A stretch of DNA of 64,000 nucleotides from Amoebophrya sp. A120. Lineage: Eukaryota; Sar; Dinophyceae; Syndiniales; Amoebophryaceae. A program made the position numbers and the translations under genes. This document shows positions 12,784 through 24,500 of the stretch, in pieces (within the stretch, counting starts at the first letter, position 1; every line of letters starts with the position of its first letter). The stretch covers positions 15,562,142-15,626,141 of the forward strand of contig CAJINV010000001.1 of the NCBI GenBank assembly GCA_905178155.1. Direction: 5' to 3'. The notes under the pieces were generated by a model. The model was given only the letters and a program-made list of their open reading frames with translations. It was not told where the DNA came from and made no database searches.

Positions 12784-15057
12784 AAGTAAAAATACAAATA
12801 GCTGGTTATCTCGCGCTAAAAAAATTATACAGTGGTCATTTTCATAATTTCTACGCTCTTTGACGTTTTGGTTTTGCAATGTTCCTCGCTTTTTATTTTT
12901 CCATTACACGCAGCTGCTGCTGCTGGTGATGAATCTGTAGCAGACGAAGCACCGACTTACTTTACTTCATTCATTTTCCATCCTACCCACTGTCTACAGT
13001 AATCAATGTGCATCCATTTTCCCGTGTCTTGAATCGACCCGCGAGTTCGTATCGTGCTCGCGGTGCAGCTACTCGAGAACATCTAAGTAGCAGACTTGTA
13101 GTTCTTTACAAGAAAACGTGTGTGAAGTAAATGTTAAAGTTTTCGTTTACTCGTCGAGCACCATCGTATTTCTGAGGTTGCGCAGTGTCAGTCATCACTA
13201 ACCCTTCCGGGCTCCCCGGCCCTTTTCAATGAAGAAAGTATAGCTTTTTCTGCGAAAGGATACCTGAGCTGTTTGATGTTTTTTTCTTGTTGTTGAACGG
13301 AATTTGTGCCTAATCTATAATCTAAGTGCCTTAGCTTAGACTCGATACCGAGAATTTCGGACGACGCAAAACAAGACTTTTCGTAGTAGTCACTACTACA
13401 GTTCGCTTCATTTTCCTTGACACAGTTTCTGCCAGTAATGGCTTTTTTATCGAACGCTTTTAGTTTTATTTTCCACCTTCAAGCATAGCCTCATAACAAG
13501 TCCGAAAAAACCTAGCCTCATAACAGCTGCGCCCCTAAGGTATAGATCAACTGTTCGTCATAGAGGATCGGCGTTCAGCTGCTCTCGGGCTGGAGGAGGG
13601 AGTAGCACGCAGCAGTCCGCTAAAGGGCACACTGCCAACATCATCATCATAGCCACTAACGCCAGCGCTGTACTGCTCTGTGTATCACTTTCGCGAGCGT
13701 TTGCGACAGGCGAGTCGCCCATATTTTCTTCGCGAATATGACTCAAGTGGTTCTGATATTGGTGTGTATTTGTGCCACCTATTCACGCATCAACTTCAAC
13801 ACGCCATCGTTTGTATGTACGCACGTTTAATACGCAGCTAAAGCTTATCGCTTGCAGCTATTAATTAGGAGGTAGTAACCATTGGATTTTTATTCAACAC
13901 TCTACATCAATCTGAGTTTGCTGTAACCGCGGCACCAGATATGTTGCCCGGCAGATAACCACGCACCACCAACGCGCACCACCATGTTGAATTTTTCTAT
14001 AGCAAGCAAAGTCAGGACATGACAGACGTCGTCCATAAGAACGAACTGATGAAACAGCAAAAAAGGAGCGACACCAGCATCATTGTTCCATCACGTGGTA
14101 GTTTGACAGATCGAATCAATGATGACAGAATCAGTGAGCATTATTTTTATTCGTATAAAATGATGAAAACGTCGCCGTCGGTGTGCGTACGACATGATCC
14201 CCCGATGACAAAATCGTCCATCAAGATCATGAACAAATTGAAATTCAAGCGAAATCATATCATATTCTTCTTTTCTAAGTGAAAGTGGTTACATCTGGAT
14301 CCCATCATGCGGCGGCGAATTTCGAAGTAGTTCCTTTGCAAAGGAGAAAGAGAAGCGTTTTAGCATTAAACCTCCTGACCACGTACTGGTATTGGTATTG
14401 GGCAAACAAGTCCTACGCCTGTTAGCGAGTCAGCCCGTGCGCGTTATTGTGGATTCTTTCTGATCCTGTATAGTTTGGATCTCCCCAGAGTTCAGAACTA
14501 CGAACGACTTGCTGCTCTGAAGACGAGAAGCAACGCAAGCAGCCGCGTGACGGTAAAAAAATCCAGACCGACTTCGATCTATCCAGCTCTACCGAAGACC
14601 TCCCTTATTTGCGCGTCAGACGCAAGCTGACAGCAGTTTACGTCGGCGAACAGGTGGAAGAAACGCCATCTTGTATAAGGCTCGAAGATCCCGCACGATT
14701 TTTGTCTCCTGTGGTGGTCCACCCTGTTGGTTCACTTTCGCCGACGGAAGTCCGACACGATATTTCGTACGGGAAATGCAACCGATGAAGTACGTAGAAG
14801 CGAGAAGTACTAACACTTACGAATACGAATCCCCCGATTTTTGACCGAAAATAAACGCGTCGGCAGGTCCAAGTTCGATATATCGCAGAACGCTCGCGAA
14901 GGTTCCGATACCGATTCCGATTATTCGCTACAGCTGTCCTTGTTTGGGTTTATCGCTCCTTTGCAACCGCTTGTACGAAGAAGTCGAAGTTTGAACTCTG
15001 TACCGTTTACGTTTTGTTCCGGATACTCAAGTCACGAAACACAACACCTCCACGAAA
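12784..15057. other. Long intergenic region, no gene recognised
   Basis: About 2.3 kb without a supported gene. The frames at 14019-14282, 14616-14816 (minus) and 14841-15275 have no family resemblance. The last overlaps exon 1 of the SR gene in a different frame and is a shadow. I see no repeats or RNA genes. Confidence 0.45.
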
Positions 15058-18000
15058 ATGGGTGGTCGCAGAGGATCTTCCGCTTCCCGCAAGTCTCGCT
15101 CGCCGTCTCCGGCGCCGCGCAAGGACAAGGACCGCTCCCGCTCCCGTTCCCCGCTCGATCGCCGTCCTGCCAAGTCCCGCTCCCGTTCCCGTGGCGCGAC
15201 GGTATAATGTGGTGCTTCTCGATGTCATCTCTGATGTCCTTACACTTAGTGTTGCTTTTTGCGCCTCTTCTTTGATGTACGAAGGGCAAGGGTACAAAGT
15301 AGAAATAAACGATTTAATTTCGAGATAAAGAAAGTGAAACGCAAACAAAAAAAAAACGCACTTCACAAAAATGAAATACAGAAAGGGGATGAACCGCGGA
15401 GAAAGGGCGGCTTATGGATTGCAAAAATGTCTGGGTCTGGAAGATTGCAACTTGTCATGGTAAATCTGAAGCATGCAAAAATCTGTGTTGCATGAGTGGC
15501 AAAAGCTGTCCACTTTTGACCAAGTTGGAAGGGAGTTTCTCATGCCGGACCGGCATGGCGGAGACCTCGCAGAGTCTGCCATGCTAAGTCCCGCATTCCA
15601 GACCTCATGGGTCATAGAAAATCTGCATGACAAAATCTACACTTTTCCAGACCCAGACACTTTTACATTTGATACGGCTACTACAAGTACAACTTCGATG
15701 AGAAGGAGGCCACCAGGACACTTTTCCTTGCCAATATCCTGAGTAAAAACGTCCCCACACCAGAGTCAGGATGGGGATTTTGCAACACAAACCTAGGAGT
15801 TTAGTGAGTCACGCATGACAAATTGCAGGCTGTATTGTAGTGCAGTTTAGCAAGGGAAGTCGCATTACAAATCCCTCTGCTCATCCTGTTCACAGCATCA
15901 CAAATTCCAAAACACGACTGGAAATGGCTCTCATGGGGATGCGCGTTACAAGTCTTCCTGTCTTTGCAAATCTGCATTACAACTCTGGCGTGGGGACGTT
16001 TTTACTCAGGATAGCCAACATCGCCGACTCAGCGAACGAATTCGACGTCCAGGACTTGTTCAGCAAGACGCTCGGCTTCGATGTCAACGAGGTATCATCT
16101 ATAAGGAACGATGCGCATTACCATTATAAATTCCTGTTGCAGCTTCATGATGTTGATCTTGATGTATGACAAACAATTACTGCGAGTGCGACGAACCTCA
16201 TGATAATGAACCTCCTGAGTCCTGCACAGCGCAGACACTGGGTGATTTTCTTCGCACGAGTTACTCAATTGTTCTTTAAATTTATGTTCCTTCTTGATTT
16301 CTACTTTGTCTTTCTCTTTCTTATCAGGTCTCGCTCCCGCGATCGCCGTCGGCCCGGACTCACCGTGGTTACGGGTTCGTGCACCTGAAAGATGACCGGG
16401 ATGTGGACGATTGCGTGAAAAAGGCCAACGGATACGAATTGCGCGGAAAGCCGCTCAAGGTCGAGGAGAAGCAGGTATTAGAAATATTTCCGTAAAAAGT
16501 TCTAGGGTCGTTAGCAGAAACACCAGAATGGGAATCAAGAAACCGAAGGAAAAAGCGACGCCCGTGCCACGGTCTTCGTCTTATGGTCATGCCCTATTGA
16601 AGTAGAAAGAGAAACAGGGAATGAATCAATCGCATATCAACAAAAAAACACAGTCCCGACCGCCGCGCTCGAAAGGATTCAAGAAGGGTGATGACTACGG
16701 GAGGGGTACCTATCGCTATTGCTATTTTTTCTTTCATACAACGCCACACGCAGGCTTTACTTTTTTAAATCGCTAGTATCGAAGAAGCTCTTTGTTCATT
16801 TTACCCTGAAGACTGCGACCTCAATTCTCTATTTTTCGGTAATCAACATCAAAAGGCCGCCGTGATAGCCGCGGGCGTGGAGGTACTACGTTGAAAATTT
16901 CAAGAATAAGAAAACGAGCAAAATTTGGTGTCTAGAATTCAAAACGGTAAGGCGTCGGGCGCCCTGTATTTTGTTTTTGTTTTGGATAGCGCGCGGCAGG
17001 TCGCGAGGCATACTACTTCAAAACCATCAGAAGCAGAGGACGCGACACGCTGAATGTGTTATCGCGGCCGCCTACTTCTCGATAAAAAAAAACGAGAGGC
17101 CTGGCATGGAGCCGGCTCACGAAGACGGGCCGAGGGCTACCAACCTCACGCACCAAACTTACTAGTTAGCTAGGTGTGGCCGTTGCTGGAACATTCATAA
17201 CCGGGGCCCAATGGGCTCGGGCCGTTACGTGGTCCGAATAGGCGAGCTGCAGCAACGCCTCCACAGGCAAGCGAGAAGCGGCCCGAAGCTACTGAAATAT
17301 TAAAGCCAGCTTCTGCAAGGGTGCCCGAGTAAAGACATCGCCAGGGGACTCGATACAGGTACTCTTTTTCTGCATTGCGCCCGTGATTCACGCAAAATTT
17401 TGCTATTCCCACTGGATAAAATTCCAAGAATGAACAGGGTCGACCCCTTCCGAGAGCCCTAGTTTTGGGCCATTCCTGAAACGGGCTTTTGCCCTATTCC
17501 CACTTGATAAAATTCCAAGAATGAAAAAGTAGGCCCCTCCGGCGACCCCTGACGCGGGGGGTCGCCCAGAGGACTTTTTTGACCGTTTTGTGCTCCAAAA
17601 ACGCACTTTTTGACGTTCGCCCACTTCGGAAATCGATTTTGGAGCCACGCGGCGCCCCAATTCTGGACGCCCAAAATGCAGCCCGTCGGGGAGGGCAGTC
17701 CCGCCCTGCTAAGGGTCCGGATTGGGCGCGCAAATTGGGCGCACTACTTGCGGCGCCGAAAAATATGCTCCGACACTTGGCCAACTCTGGCAAAGACGTC
17801 GCGTATCTGTAAAGCGCCCCACTTTCATCCTCCGGCCAGCTGCTTGCCGGCGTCAAGAAGAGCCGCTTTGCCGGGCTGCGGGGGCTCTGCCGGTTCCTCT
17901 CCAAGTACAAGTGGCGCCCCGTGGCGATGGTTGGCGAAATGATGTCCCGGCCGGATGCAACCCGGCCGAGCCCAAGGGCGCCGCGTGCTGCTTCTGCGCT

Positions 18001-18225
18001 GCCGGTCGAGCCGCCGGCGTCGTGTTTCGCCGATCTTGGAACCCCTCCCGGCCGCCCTAAAGACTCTAAAGGCCGAATTTTGCTCGTTTTCTTATTCTTG
18101 AAATTTTCCACTCAGTAGGAGGCCACCGTGGGGACAAGGGATATGGCCGCGATGACCGTTACGGGAGCAGCAAAGGTGGTCGCCGGAACAGTCGTCCGCG
18201 TCGCGACAGCCGCCGCCGGTACTAG
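15058..18225 (+). CDS. SR-type splicing factor with one RRM (8 exons, 211 aa)
   Basis: Exons: 15058-15201, 15382-15412, 15680-15734, 16019-16091, 16328-16474, 16654-16705, 16856-16882 and 18119-18225; total 636 nt, all phases consistent. The N-terminus is an RS region (SRSPSPAPRKDKDRSRSRSP). The RRM follows: TLFLANIADSANEFDVQDLF (RNP2 and helix 1), VSLPRSP...THRGYGFVHLKD (RNP1) and ANGYELRGKPLKVEE. The C-terminus is Arg/Gly/Ser-rich, ending in RPRRDSRRRY. Proteins of this build bind exonic enhancers or the exon-junction complex in the nucleus; the Pro-rich strand before RNP1 is reminiscent of RNPS1, but the subfamily is not certain. Ordinary GT-AG introns are 15202-15381, 16092-16327, 16475-16653 and 16706-16855. 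The other three introns are mobile-element-like (15413, 15735 and 16883); two of them split the RRM region around a 55-nt exon. A splicing regulator loaded with unusual introns is a natural candidate for autoregulation, but that is inference. Confidence 0.88.
15413..15674. mobile_element. Introner-like element, family 1b, in SR gene
   Basis: The left end TATGGATTGCAAAAATGTCT, then GGGTCTGGAAGA, is inverted at the right end (TTCCAGACCCAGACACTTTT, then ACATTTGATA). Flanking direct repeat CGGCT lies at 15408-15412 and 15675-15679. Removing the element plus one repeat joins GGC GGC T to AC TAC AAG, giving RKGGYYKYNFDEKEA leading into the RRM. No boundary within the repeat gives GT-AG. The interior is closely similar to the first 220 nt of the element at 30921. 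Confidence 0.85.
15735..16013. mobile_element. Introner-like element, family 3, in SR gene
   Basis: Long near-perfect terminal inverted repeats: TATCCTGAGTAAAAACGTCC, then CCACACCAGAGT, at the left and ACTCTGGCGTGGGGACGTTT, then TTACTCAGGATA, at the right (about 32 bp). Direct repeat GCCAA flanks it (15730-15734 and 16014-16018). Removal joins CTT GCC AA to C ATC GCC, giving FLANIADSANEF in the RRM. The TIR differs from family 1, but the TATC/GATA ends and the internal word GCATGACAAA are shared. Boundaries cannot be GT-AG; CC-AG is the closest. Confidence 0.87.
16883..18117. mobile_element. 1.2 kb TIR element forming the last intron of the SR gene
   Basis: A 33-nt inverted repeat begins GAAAATTTCAAGAATAAGAA at 16893-16925 and is matched at 18076-18108; the outer ten bases are imperfectly paired (GTACTACGTT versus the complement of CCACTCAGTA). 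Target duplication GGAG lies at 16879-16882 and 18118-18121. Splicing at GTACTA...CAGTAG is canonical GT-AG and restores GRGGGHRGD. The interior is more GC-rich than the flanks and has two copies of a 28-nt unit, but no transposase-like frame: the 205-codon minus frame at 17494-18111 resembles nothing I know. It is probably a non-autonomous element domesticated as an intron. Confidence 0.82.
17404..17523 (+). repeat. Direct repeat inside the 1.2 kb intronic element
   Basis: The unit TATTCCCACTGGATAAAATT, then CCAAGAATGAA, at about 17404 recurs at about 17495 with one early mismatch, 91 bp apart. It suggests internal duplication within the element. Confidence 0.75.
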
Positions 18226-19282
18226 ATGGTGAAGATATATACGGGAAACTAGTGTTCGTGTTGCGTCAACATCGCAATAGTGAAACGACACATACACGAC
18301 TATTAAGAATGTAAGTGCTGCCACCAGAATTATTATACCTATACGAATACCACGAAGCCGTTTTTTCATCCCAATTGAAAGGTCACAACAGCCTCTCTAC
18401 CTCTACTGAACTGGAACATTCTTGATGCGCTTTTTTTTGTGTTGAATGAGTAAGATCACATTCAACAGCTCAAACTTCATCTTTCAACATCATCAGGCTG
18501 CTTGTCACCTGCGTCTTCTCTATGATGACGAGGTGGAAGGGCCTAGGAACAAATCACAGATACTGATAAACTTCAATCAAACACAGTGCCTCCCTATAAG
18601 TACGAAACAGGAAATGCAATGTAGTACTCTTCAATCGTCTCTACTCAAGAACACGACTTCTCGTCTTGCGTATTATTATTATTTATTAGAAACTGTGTAT
18701 CGTGTCCGTGTGCATCTCGTATGCACCAAATGAATTTCAGTTTCACCCGATACACTGAAGAGGAACAAGAAAGAGGAATTACAGCCAGCAGATCGAGATC
18801 AAAACGAACAAATACGAGAGAAAGTATGTATGTCTTTCTTGTTGAATGAACACACCTGTGGTTGTGACTTTCAGCATTTATAGAAATTCATGTCAGAAGA
18901 TGAAGACGTGGCTACGGCAGGTTCCGGCGCGCCTGTCGTCGTTCCAGGAGAATATCACCCTGTTACTGTTTTTCCCGAATGGGAATGCGGAGCCTTGTTC
19001 CTGGCTCCTTGTTCCTGTTCCTGGCTCCTACGAATCAGTGCCGGGGTTCTCATCCGTCGTTGGTTCCTGTAGATGACCACGACTCACTCCATTTATTTCA
19101 TTTGCTCTTCTATTCTATTGTCGGTGTCTTTTCTGGAATAAGAGGGACTGTTGAGTGTGGGGCCATCTTGGAATGGGTAGGGATTTCGACGAAAAAGTTG
19201 CAGACAAATGCGAACGAGTTGCAAGCCGCGACCAAAGAAACAAAGCACTTCTTCTTCACGTGTTTAGCATTAGCTTCATACA
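18226..19282. other. Intergenic region, no gene recognised
   Basis: No supported frame. A short C/T-rich tandem (CCTGGCTCCT, then TGTTCCTG) occurs near 19000-19030. The frames here look random. Confidence 0.4.
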
Positions 19283-19861
19283 ATGTCGTCGGTCGCACTT
19301 CGCGCGTCAACCTCCTCCGCGGCACAGCTCTCGCGTGGCGCTGTGCTTCCTGAGTCCTACCGGTATAGGATACCCGTTCGCGAACTGGCAATAACTTCAC
19401 CACACGCACACGACAGGACTATCGATGAAGATAATCAACAAAGCGCGACTTCTATATCGAGATCGAACTCTATTCAAGGTGTACTAGATGATCCGCGGTT
19501 GCCGTGCTGGGAGGGTCTAAACCGTCAGCCATCTGCGCACGTCCGTGCGTTAGCGGAAGAATTGCTTCGACTGCCAGAGGAGGAACTGAAACAACTACAC
19601 AAAGAGTGCCGCAAGCGGCTAAGCGTAACCCCGGCCACCAAAATTCCGGGCCTTTCTGCGCGATCGCCCTTTCCTCACCCCCAGACATTTTTTCGCGGCG
19701 AGAATGGCATGCGCACTTTACCGGTTCCAAGTCAAATTTTTGCACCCGGACTGTTTTTACCCTCGCTCAGCGTGTTTTTCGGCGGGCGTGAGCGTTGGGG
19801 TGTCAAAACAAAAAGCCCAGAGAGTACTTCTACATCGAAAACTTCGAGCTCTGTCCAGTGA
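19283..19861 (+). CDS. Small protein with L7/L12-like N-terminal helices (hypothetical)
   Basis: Single open frame of 192 codons from ATG 19283. The Ser/Ala/Arg-rich N-terminus (SSVALRASTSSAAQLSRGAV) could be a mitochondrial targeting sequence. Residues about 88-112, VRALAEELLRLPEEELKQLH then KECRKRL, resemble the two-helix dimerisation region of bacterial/mitochondrial bL12 (V..L...IL.L...E...L). The large C-terminal bL12 domain is not visible, and the C-terminal 80 residues are Pro/Phe/Gly-rich. If this is bL12m, its C-terminal domain must lie in exons I could not find; otherwise the similarity is chance. No introner was seen. Start and end are plausible but not proven. Confidence 0.4.
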   Translation: MSSVALRASTSSAAQLSRGAVLPESYRYRIPVRELAITSPHAHDRTIDEDNQQSATSISRSNSIQGVLDDPRLPCWEGLNRQPSAHVRALAEELLRLPEEELKQLHKECRKRLSVTPATKIPGLSARSPFPHPQTFFRGENGMRTLPVPSQIFAPGLFLPSLSVFFGGRERWGVKTKSPESTSTSKTSSSVQ

Positions 19862-20501
19862 AAGAAGATGAATCTCTCCAATGTATTATGCCCTCAAAGA
19901 CAAGATGCCGTCTTTTTATCTTTTCGATTCCTGACAGATGTATTTGATGAATGAACTTGTTGTTGTGTTCTGCTGATGAAATCGTGAAGCGCAAGCTACT
20001 AACTCACATCGCCTCGAATTCGCGTCCGCACTCGTGACCTTGTTTCAACCGAGTTTCTCGTTCGGTCGGGTTTTTCGTGTCGCCGTATTCTACTTATCAA
20101 AAAAAAAGTGCTGCTCGTCGCCTGGAATCTTGCGGCTACAATCATCTACATGGGAAACTACTTACTTTACATCATGCGTTGACTACATCGGTTCTCGTGT
20201 CAGATCGAAGCATACAGTCGTCAACGAACATATTCAGGGGCAGGGACGACGGAAAATCAAAACGGGGTACTAGTCGGGTGATAAAGTAGAGGGCGTGTAA
20301 GAGTGGCAGGCTTAGCTTGGTTCACTTTCGCCTCTCCATTCGTACAAGAGCATGCAGACTGTGTCAAATTATACTTAAGTAGAGCGATGAAGAGTAGTAC
20401 AATTACGACGTACATCAAGTCGTGACGCACTGTGCCTGCGCCACCGTTTCAATCATCTTTGTATAAATGAAAATGAGGAAGAATTTTTGGATTTTGGATA
20501 A
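19862..20501. other. Intergenic region before foldback element
   Basis: No supported gene. The frames at 20034-20273 and 20077-20289 overlap in different frames and lack any family resemblance. Confidence 0.4.
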
Positions 20502-21536
20502 GAGTGGGGTAACAATTGATTCAACTAAGTCGGAGTTTGCCGCGGGCGGAAACTTCCTCCTTCAGGAAATCGAAGAGCCGAGAACCCCGACCCGGGGTCC
20601 TGCCGTTACAGCACGCGAAAACCTTATGAGAAAATGCACTTTTGTAAACGGATTTTTGCACTTTTGGTGTGTTTTTTTTCGGGTGGGCATGAGCATCCCG
20701 AAAAAACATGGCAAGAGCTACTTTTTATGCATGACAGTTGCTGTTTATGCATGACAGATTATCCCTTTCTGCAATAAAAAAAGCAAACTTTTCTTCCTTT
20801 CCTGCAAAAGCAAAAAAAAGCAAAAGTCCGCACTTTTCATTTGGAAAAAGTGCAACCTTCTTCAGCTTCGCCTTCACATTCCCAGCTCGGGGGGGTTGCG
20901 CGTTCGCACGCAAAAGCCCGCACTTTCAAAAGTGCAATCTTTTTCAGCTTCATTCCCAGCTCGGCTCGGTGGGGTTGTGCGAATTCCCGGCTCGGGGGGT
21001 TGCGCGAATTCCCAGCTCCGGGGGTTTCGCGTTCGTTGCGCGTCTGGCGAACGCGCAACCCCCCCGAGCTGGGGATTCGCGCAACCCCCCCGAGCCGAGT
21101 GTGAATGCGAAGCTGAAAAAGGTTGCACTTTTTCCAGATGAAAAAAGTACTCAAATGAAAAATGCGGACTTTCGCTTTTTTTTGCTTTTGCAGGAAATGA
21201 AGGAAAATTAGTTTTTTTCAATTGCAGAAAGGGCTAATCTCTCATGCATAAACAGAAACTGTCATGCAGAAAAAACAGCATTTGCCATTTTTTTTCGGAA
21301 TGCTCCCCTGAAAAAAAAAACACGCCAAAAGCGCAAAAATCCGCTTACAAAAGTGCACTTTCTCATACGGTTTTCAGATGCTGGAACGGCAGGACCCCGG
21401 GTCGGGGTTCTCGGCTCTTCGATTTCCTGAAGGAGGAAGTTTCCCGCGACAAAGTCCGACTTAGTCGTCCGTGCGGCCGGACGGACGACTAAGTCGGCGA
21501 TCCGACTTAGTTGAGTCAATTGTTACCCCACTCTAA
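20502..21536. mobile_element. Foldback-type element with ~0.5 kb inverted arms
   Basis: AGAGTGGGGTAACAATTGAT at 20503 is inverted at the right edge (TCAATTGTTACCCCACTCT, ending about 21534), and complementarity continues inward. The segment containing ACTTCCTCCTTCAGGAAATC and the one containing GATTTCCTGAAGGAGGAAGT are reverse complements, as are the flanking segments around the CCCGACCCGGGGTC / GACCCCGGGTCGGGG palindromes. Further in, both arms carry several GGGGGTTGCGCGAATTCCCA-type units. The centre lies near 21015. Only low-complexity frames occur. GCATGACAG words sit in both arms, as in the introners. No clear target duplication was seen and it is not inside a recognised gene. The whole DNA or RNA strand could fold into one very long hairpin. 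Confidence 0.8.
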
Positions 21537-21557
21537 TGTAGCGGGAAATTATGCTCG

Positions 21558-24500
21558 ATGAAGCTTGGACGGAATCATCACCATCAGGGTAACATCACGA
21601 ACCAGCGCAACCACATGCCAGAAACCGCCGGTCGCAGTCGTCGAGGCACGCCTCGTATTTGTTTCGGCGTTTCAGTCGGTGGTCGCGTGATTTCAGTCTG
21701 TAGTTCCGTCCTGGCGAAGATGTCGATGTGGCATTGTTTGTTTTTCTTCTTCCTCCGGCAAAACAACTACCTGTCTCAAACACTCGTACACGCAAAGATC
21801 CGCACGCATCGTGCGCTCTGCCTGAAGCGCGTGGAAAAAATTGCGCTCGACCGAGAGGCCAGTGAGAAGTATTTTGATTTCCTGGTTCGCAACAACATGT
21901 CCGACGCCCGAGCGGACCGCCCGCGCGGTTTAAAGGACTACTTCAAGTACTACAATACTTCCGAGGTATCCACAGAAAAAAAACCATCCCCATCCATTTT
22001 TCGCATGACAAGCACAGGATTTTATGCGTGTTTTGCATGACAAACAGGAAGATGGGTGTTTTTTCCTGGATGCGAGGACTTGGTATCGTACACCGCCACG
22101 CCGCCGAGTCTTGCGCCCATGCTGACCTGCGTTGATTTGGAAGACGCCGTGCTGTTTAACCAGGAAATGGCAACGGCGTGTTCACCCGCAACCTGTAGCC
22201 TGTTCGACGCGGCCTTGAAGTTTGTGCCGCCGAAAAGCCTGCTGCACTCCGCGGACGGAACCGATTTGACGCAAAGAAAAGTAATATCGGAAGCGGACAA
22301 GGTGGAGCAACAGGTCTTGGACAACTGTAAGGGGGAGGACACGCGGCAGACTCTACGGAAGACCAGCAGTCCATACGCGTTCGTGTCCGTCGACGAAATA
22401 CTGCGCGGGGGCTTTTGCGGCAAGAACGTAGATGATGGCTCAGTCGAGGGAAAGGAAGCAACAACTTCGCCGGACTGGGCCACCAGTATCGTCACCGCCG
22501 TGCTGAATTTGGGGAGCCGCGAGAACAACAGCGAGGAGGATTACAAGTCGTTCCACTTGCATGGCCCCAAAAAGCTGCACACCTACAAGACGAATGAAGA
22601 GCCCTTGCCATCTACGGCTACAGGACGAGGAACCTCGTCGACGTCGTCTCTCTTATCGGCAAAAGTCACCGAAAGCGGTGAAATACATGTAAATGCCGCG
22701 GGCTCGGAATCTCGATTGGGCCAAGGAACATCCACAAACGATTTTTTGCAGGTGTTTGCTGAAGAAGCCGATGAACCAACTGGACACGACGGAGACCATG
22801 ATGCTGACGCGTTCTTTTCTCCTACTGCATCTTTTTTCTCAACTTCTGCGGAAGTCCTTGACAAGGACGAGGACTACACGCATGGTTCATTCTTGGAGCA
22901 TCGTAGTTCCAGAAGCGCGGAGCGAAAGCAGGAAACCGAAACCAGCAGAGAAAAAGTAACAAAATGGTCCAAAAGAAGAGCTTCATCTACTTCGTCAAGA
23001 ACATCGTCAGCGTTCACACAGAAGATGAAAAAGCACCGCAAGTCGTTCTTCATGGATTGGCTTCGTGGTACGAAAAAGCCGCCCCCGCCGCATTGCGACC
23101 TCGAGGGCTTCGTGCAAGCGTTTCGGAGCGCCTTGTGCCAGGACGTCCACAGAGGGCGTGTTGGTCCACCGACGGACGACGCTTCGTTGGTCTCGATCCT
23201 CGAGCACCGGGCGCCGCCCACCATCCAGCTCGTTCTAAAGACGGACGTTCTGTACTTCCTAGGCGTGGCGGACTTGACACAGGAGAAGCTACAGCACGGA
23301 AAGGAGGACGGCTCGCGGATTTACTACAACCAGCCGCAGCCCGGCCTCGTTTTCAACGAGATTCAGAATCCGCACACAGTTTTTCAACACGTCTTCAACC
23401 AATGCCCCGTACGTAGTGGTGGCGCAACAGTGCTGGCGCATGTCAACCCTGCGACGAATAATTATGCAGGGGCGCCGTCAGTGCTGTCAACCTCAACATC
23501 AACGGTCACCGTTCCCGTGCCTTACCTCCTCTTGGCGCGTTCGCTGTTTCTAATGGGGAACCCGCGGGGTTCTGTTGGTGATCTATGGAGCTCGCTGGTG
23601 AACAGCTCCCCTCATTCGGCGAGAGAGGCAGAGCTGATGCGAGCGTACGAAACGAAGACAGCGAATCTCTGGCAAGGAAGATTTCTGCACGCGGTGGGGC
23701 AGCGCGAAGCCAGTGATGGTTCCCTGTTATCCACAGTCACCGGGGACTTTCTCAAGAAGGTCGAACAGTATGTGTGGAAGAAAGAATTCCTAGACTCGAA
23801 GCGAGGGGCAAAAGCAGAAGGAGCTGCTGCACTGAAAACTACATCTACTCCGCAGGAAGAGGAAGACCACAAGCAGCTACAAGATTGGGCCCGTTCCCAC
23901 CCTTTGAGACTGCTGGAGTATCTGCACTACCGGCGAGTGTACCGATTCCGCCTTTCGTTCTCGTTTTCCGGCGTCGGTCTCGTTATGGGCAACAAAATGG
24001 TCTCCGAGAAAGAGTCAGCGACCATGCGGGAGATCGAGGTGGATGGGATTTACATTTTTCATCCCGACGTCCTGCTGGAAGTACTCTCTGACGAGGACGA
24101 CGGGGACGAAGAAGTTATCTCAGTCATCGAGTTTGACCACGGCCACAACCGGCACTTTCGTTCTGCACCCTTTCTGCACAAGGAGTCCCGCAAGATGCGG
24201 CCTTGGACGGGAGATTGGTCGAGTTGGTCCCAGGAGGTTGGCGAGTTTTCGGCCAGCATCCACAAAGTCTTCATGACGCTGCAATACTGGATCGAACTTG
24301 CCGGCGCCAAGCCCTACATGCTCGGGCAGTGGAACTGCTTCCAGATGGCACACTTGCTCGTCTACATGTTATTCTTGCCCTTGCACGAAGTCAACACGGA
24401 TTTCCACAGTGACTCGGCTTTCCAAGAAATCCAGCAGCGACTCATTTCAACACAAGCGGCTCAAAGCGAACAAGGACAGGGGGCAGGAGCAGGAGAAACT

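Noticed and set aside
17494-18111. 205-codon minus-strand frame inside the 1.2 kb intronic element
   Set aside because: No transposase or other motif is visible, and overlapping frames of similar length exist on the other strand, as expected for GC-rich non-coding DNA.
20467-20754. Short protein running into the foldback element
   Set aside because: The frame consists mainly of the element's inverted arm; the same peptide strings recur on the opposite strand at the other arm.
22056-22076. Using ATG 22056 as the start of the large unknown protein
   Set aside because: This ATG lies inside the family 2 introner; the exon truly resumes at 22077.
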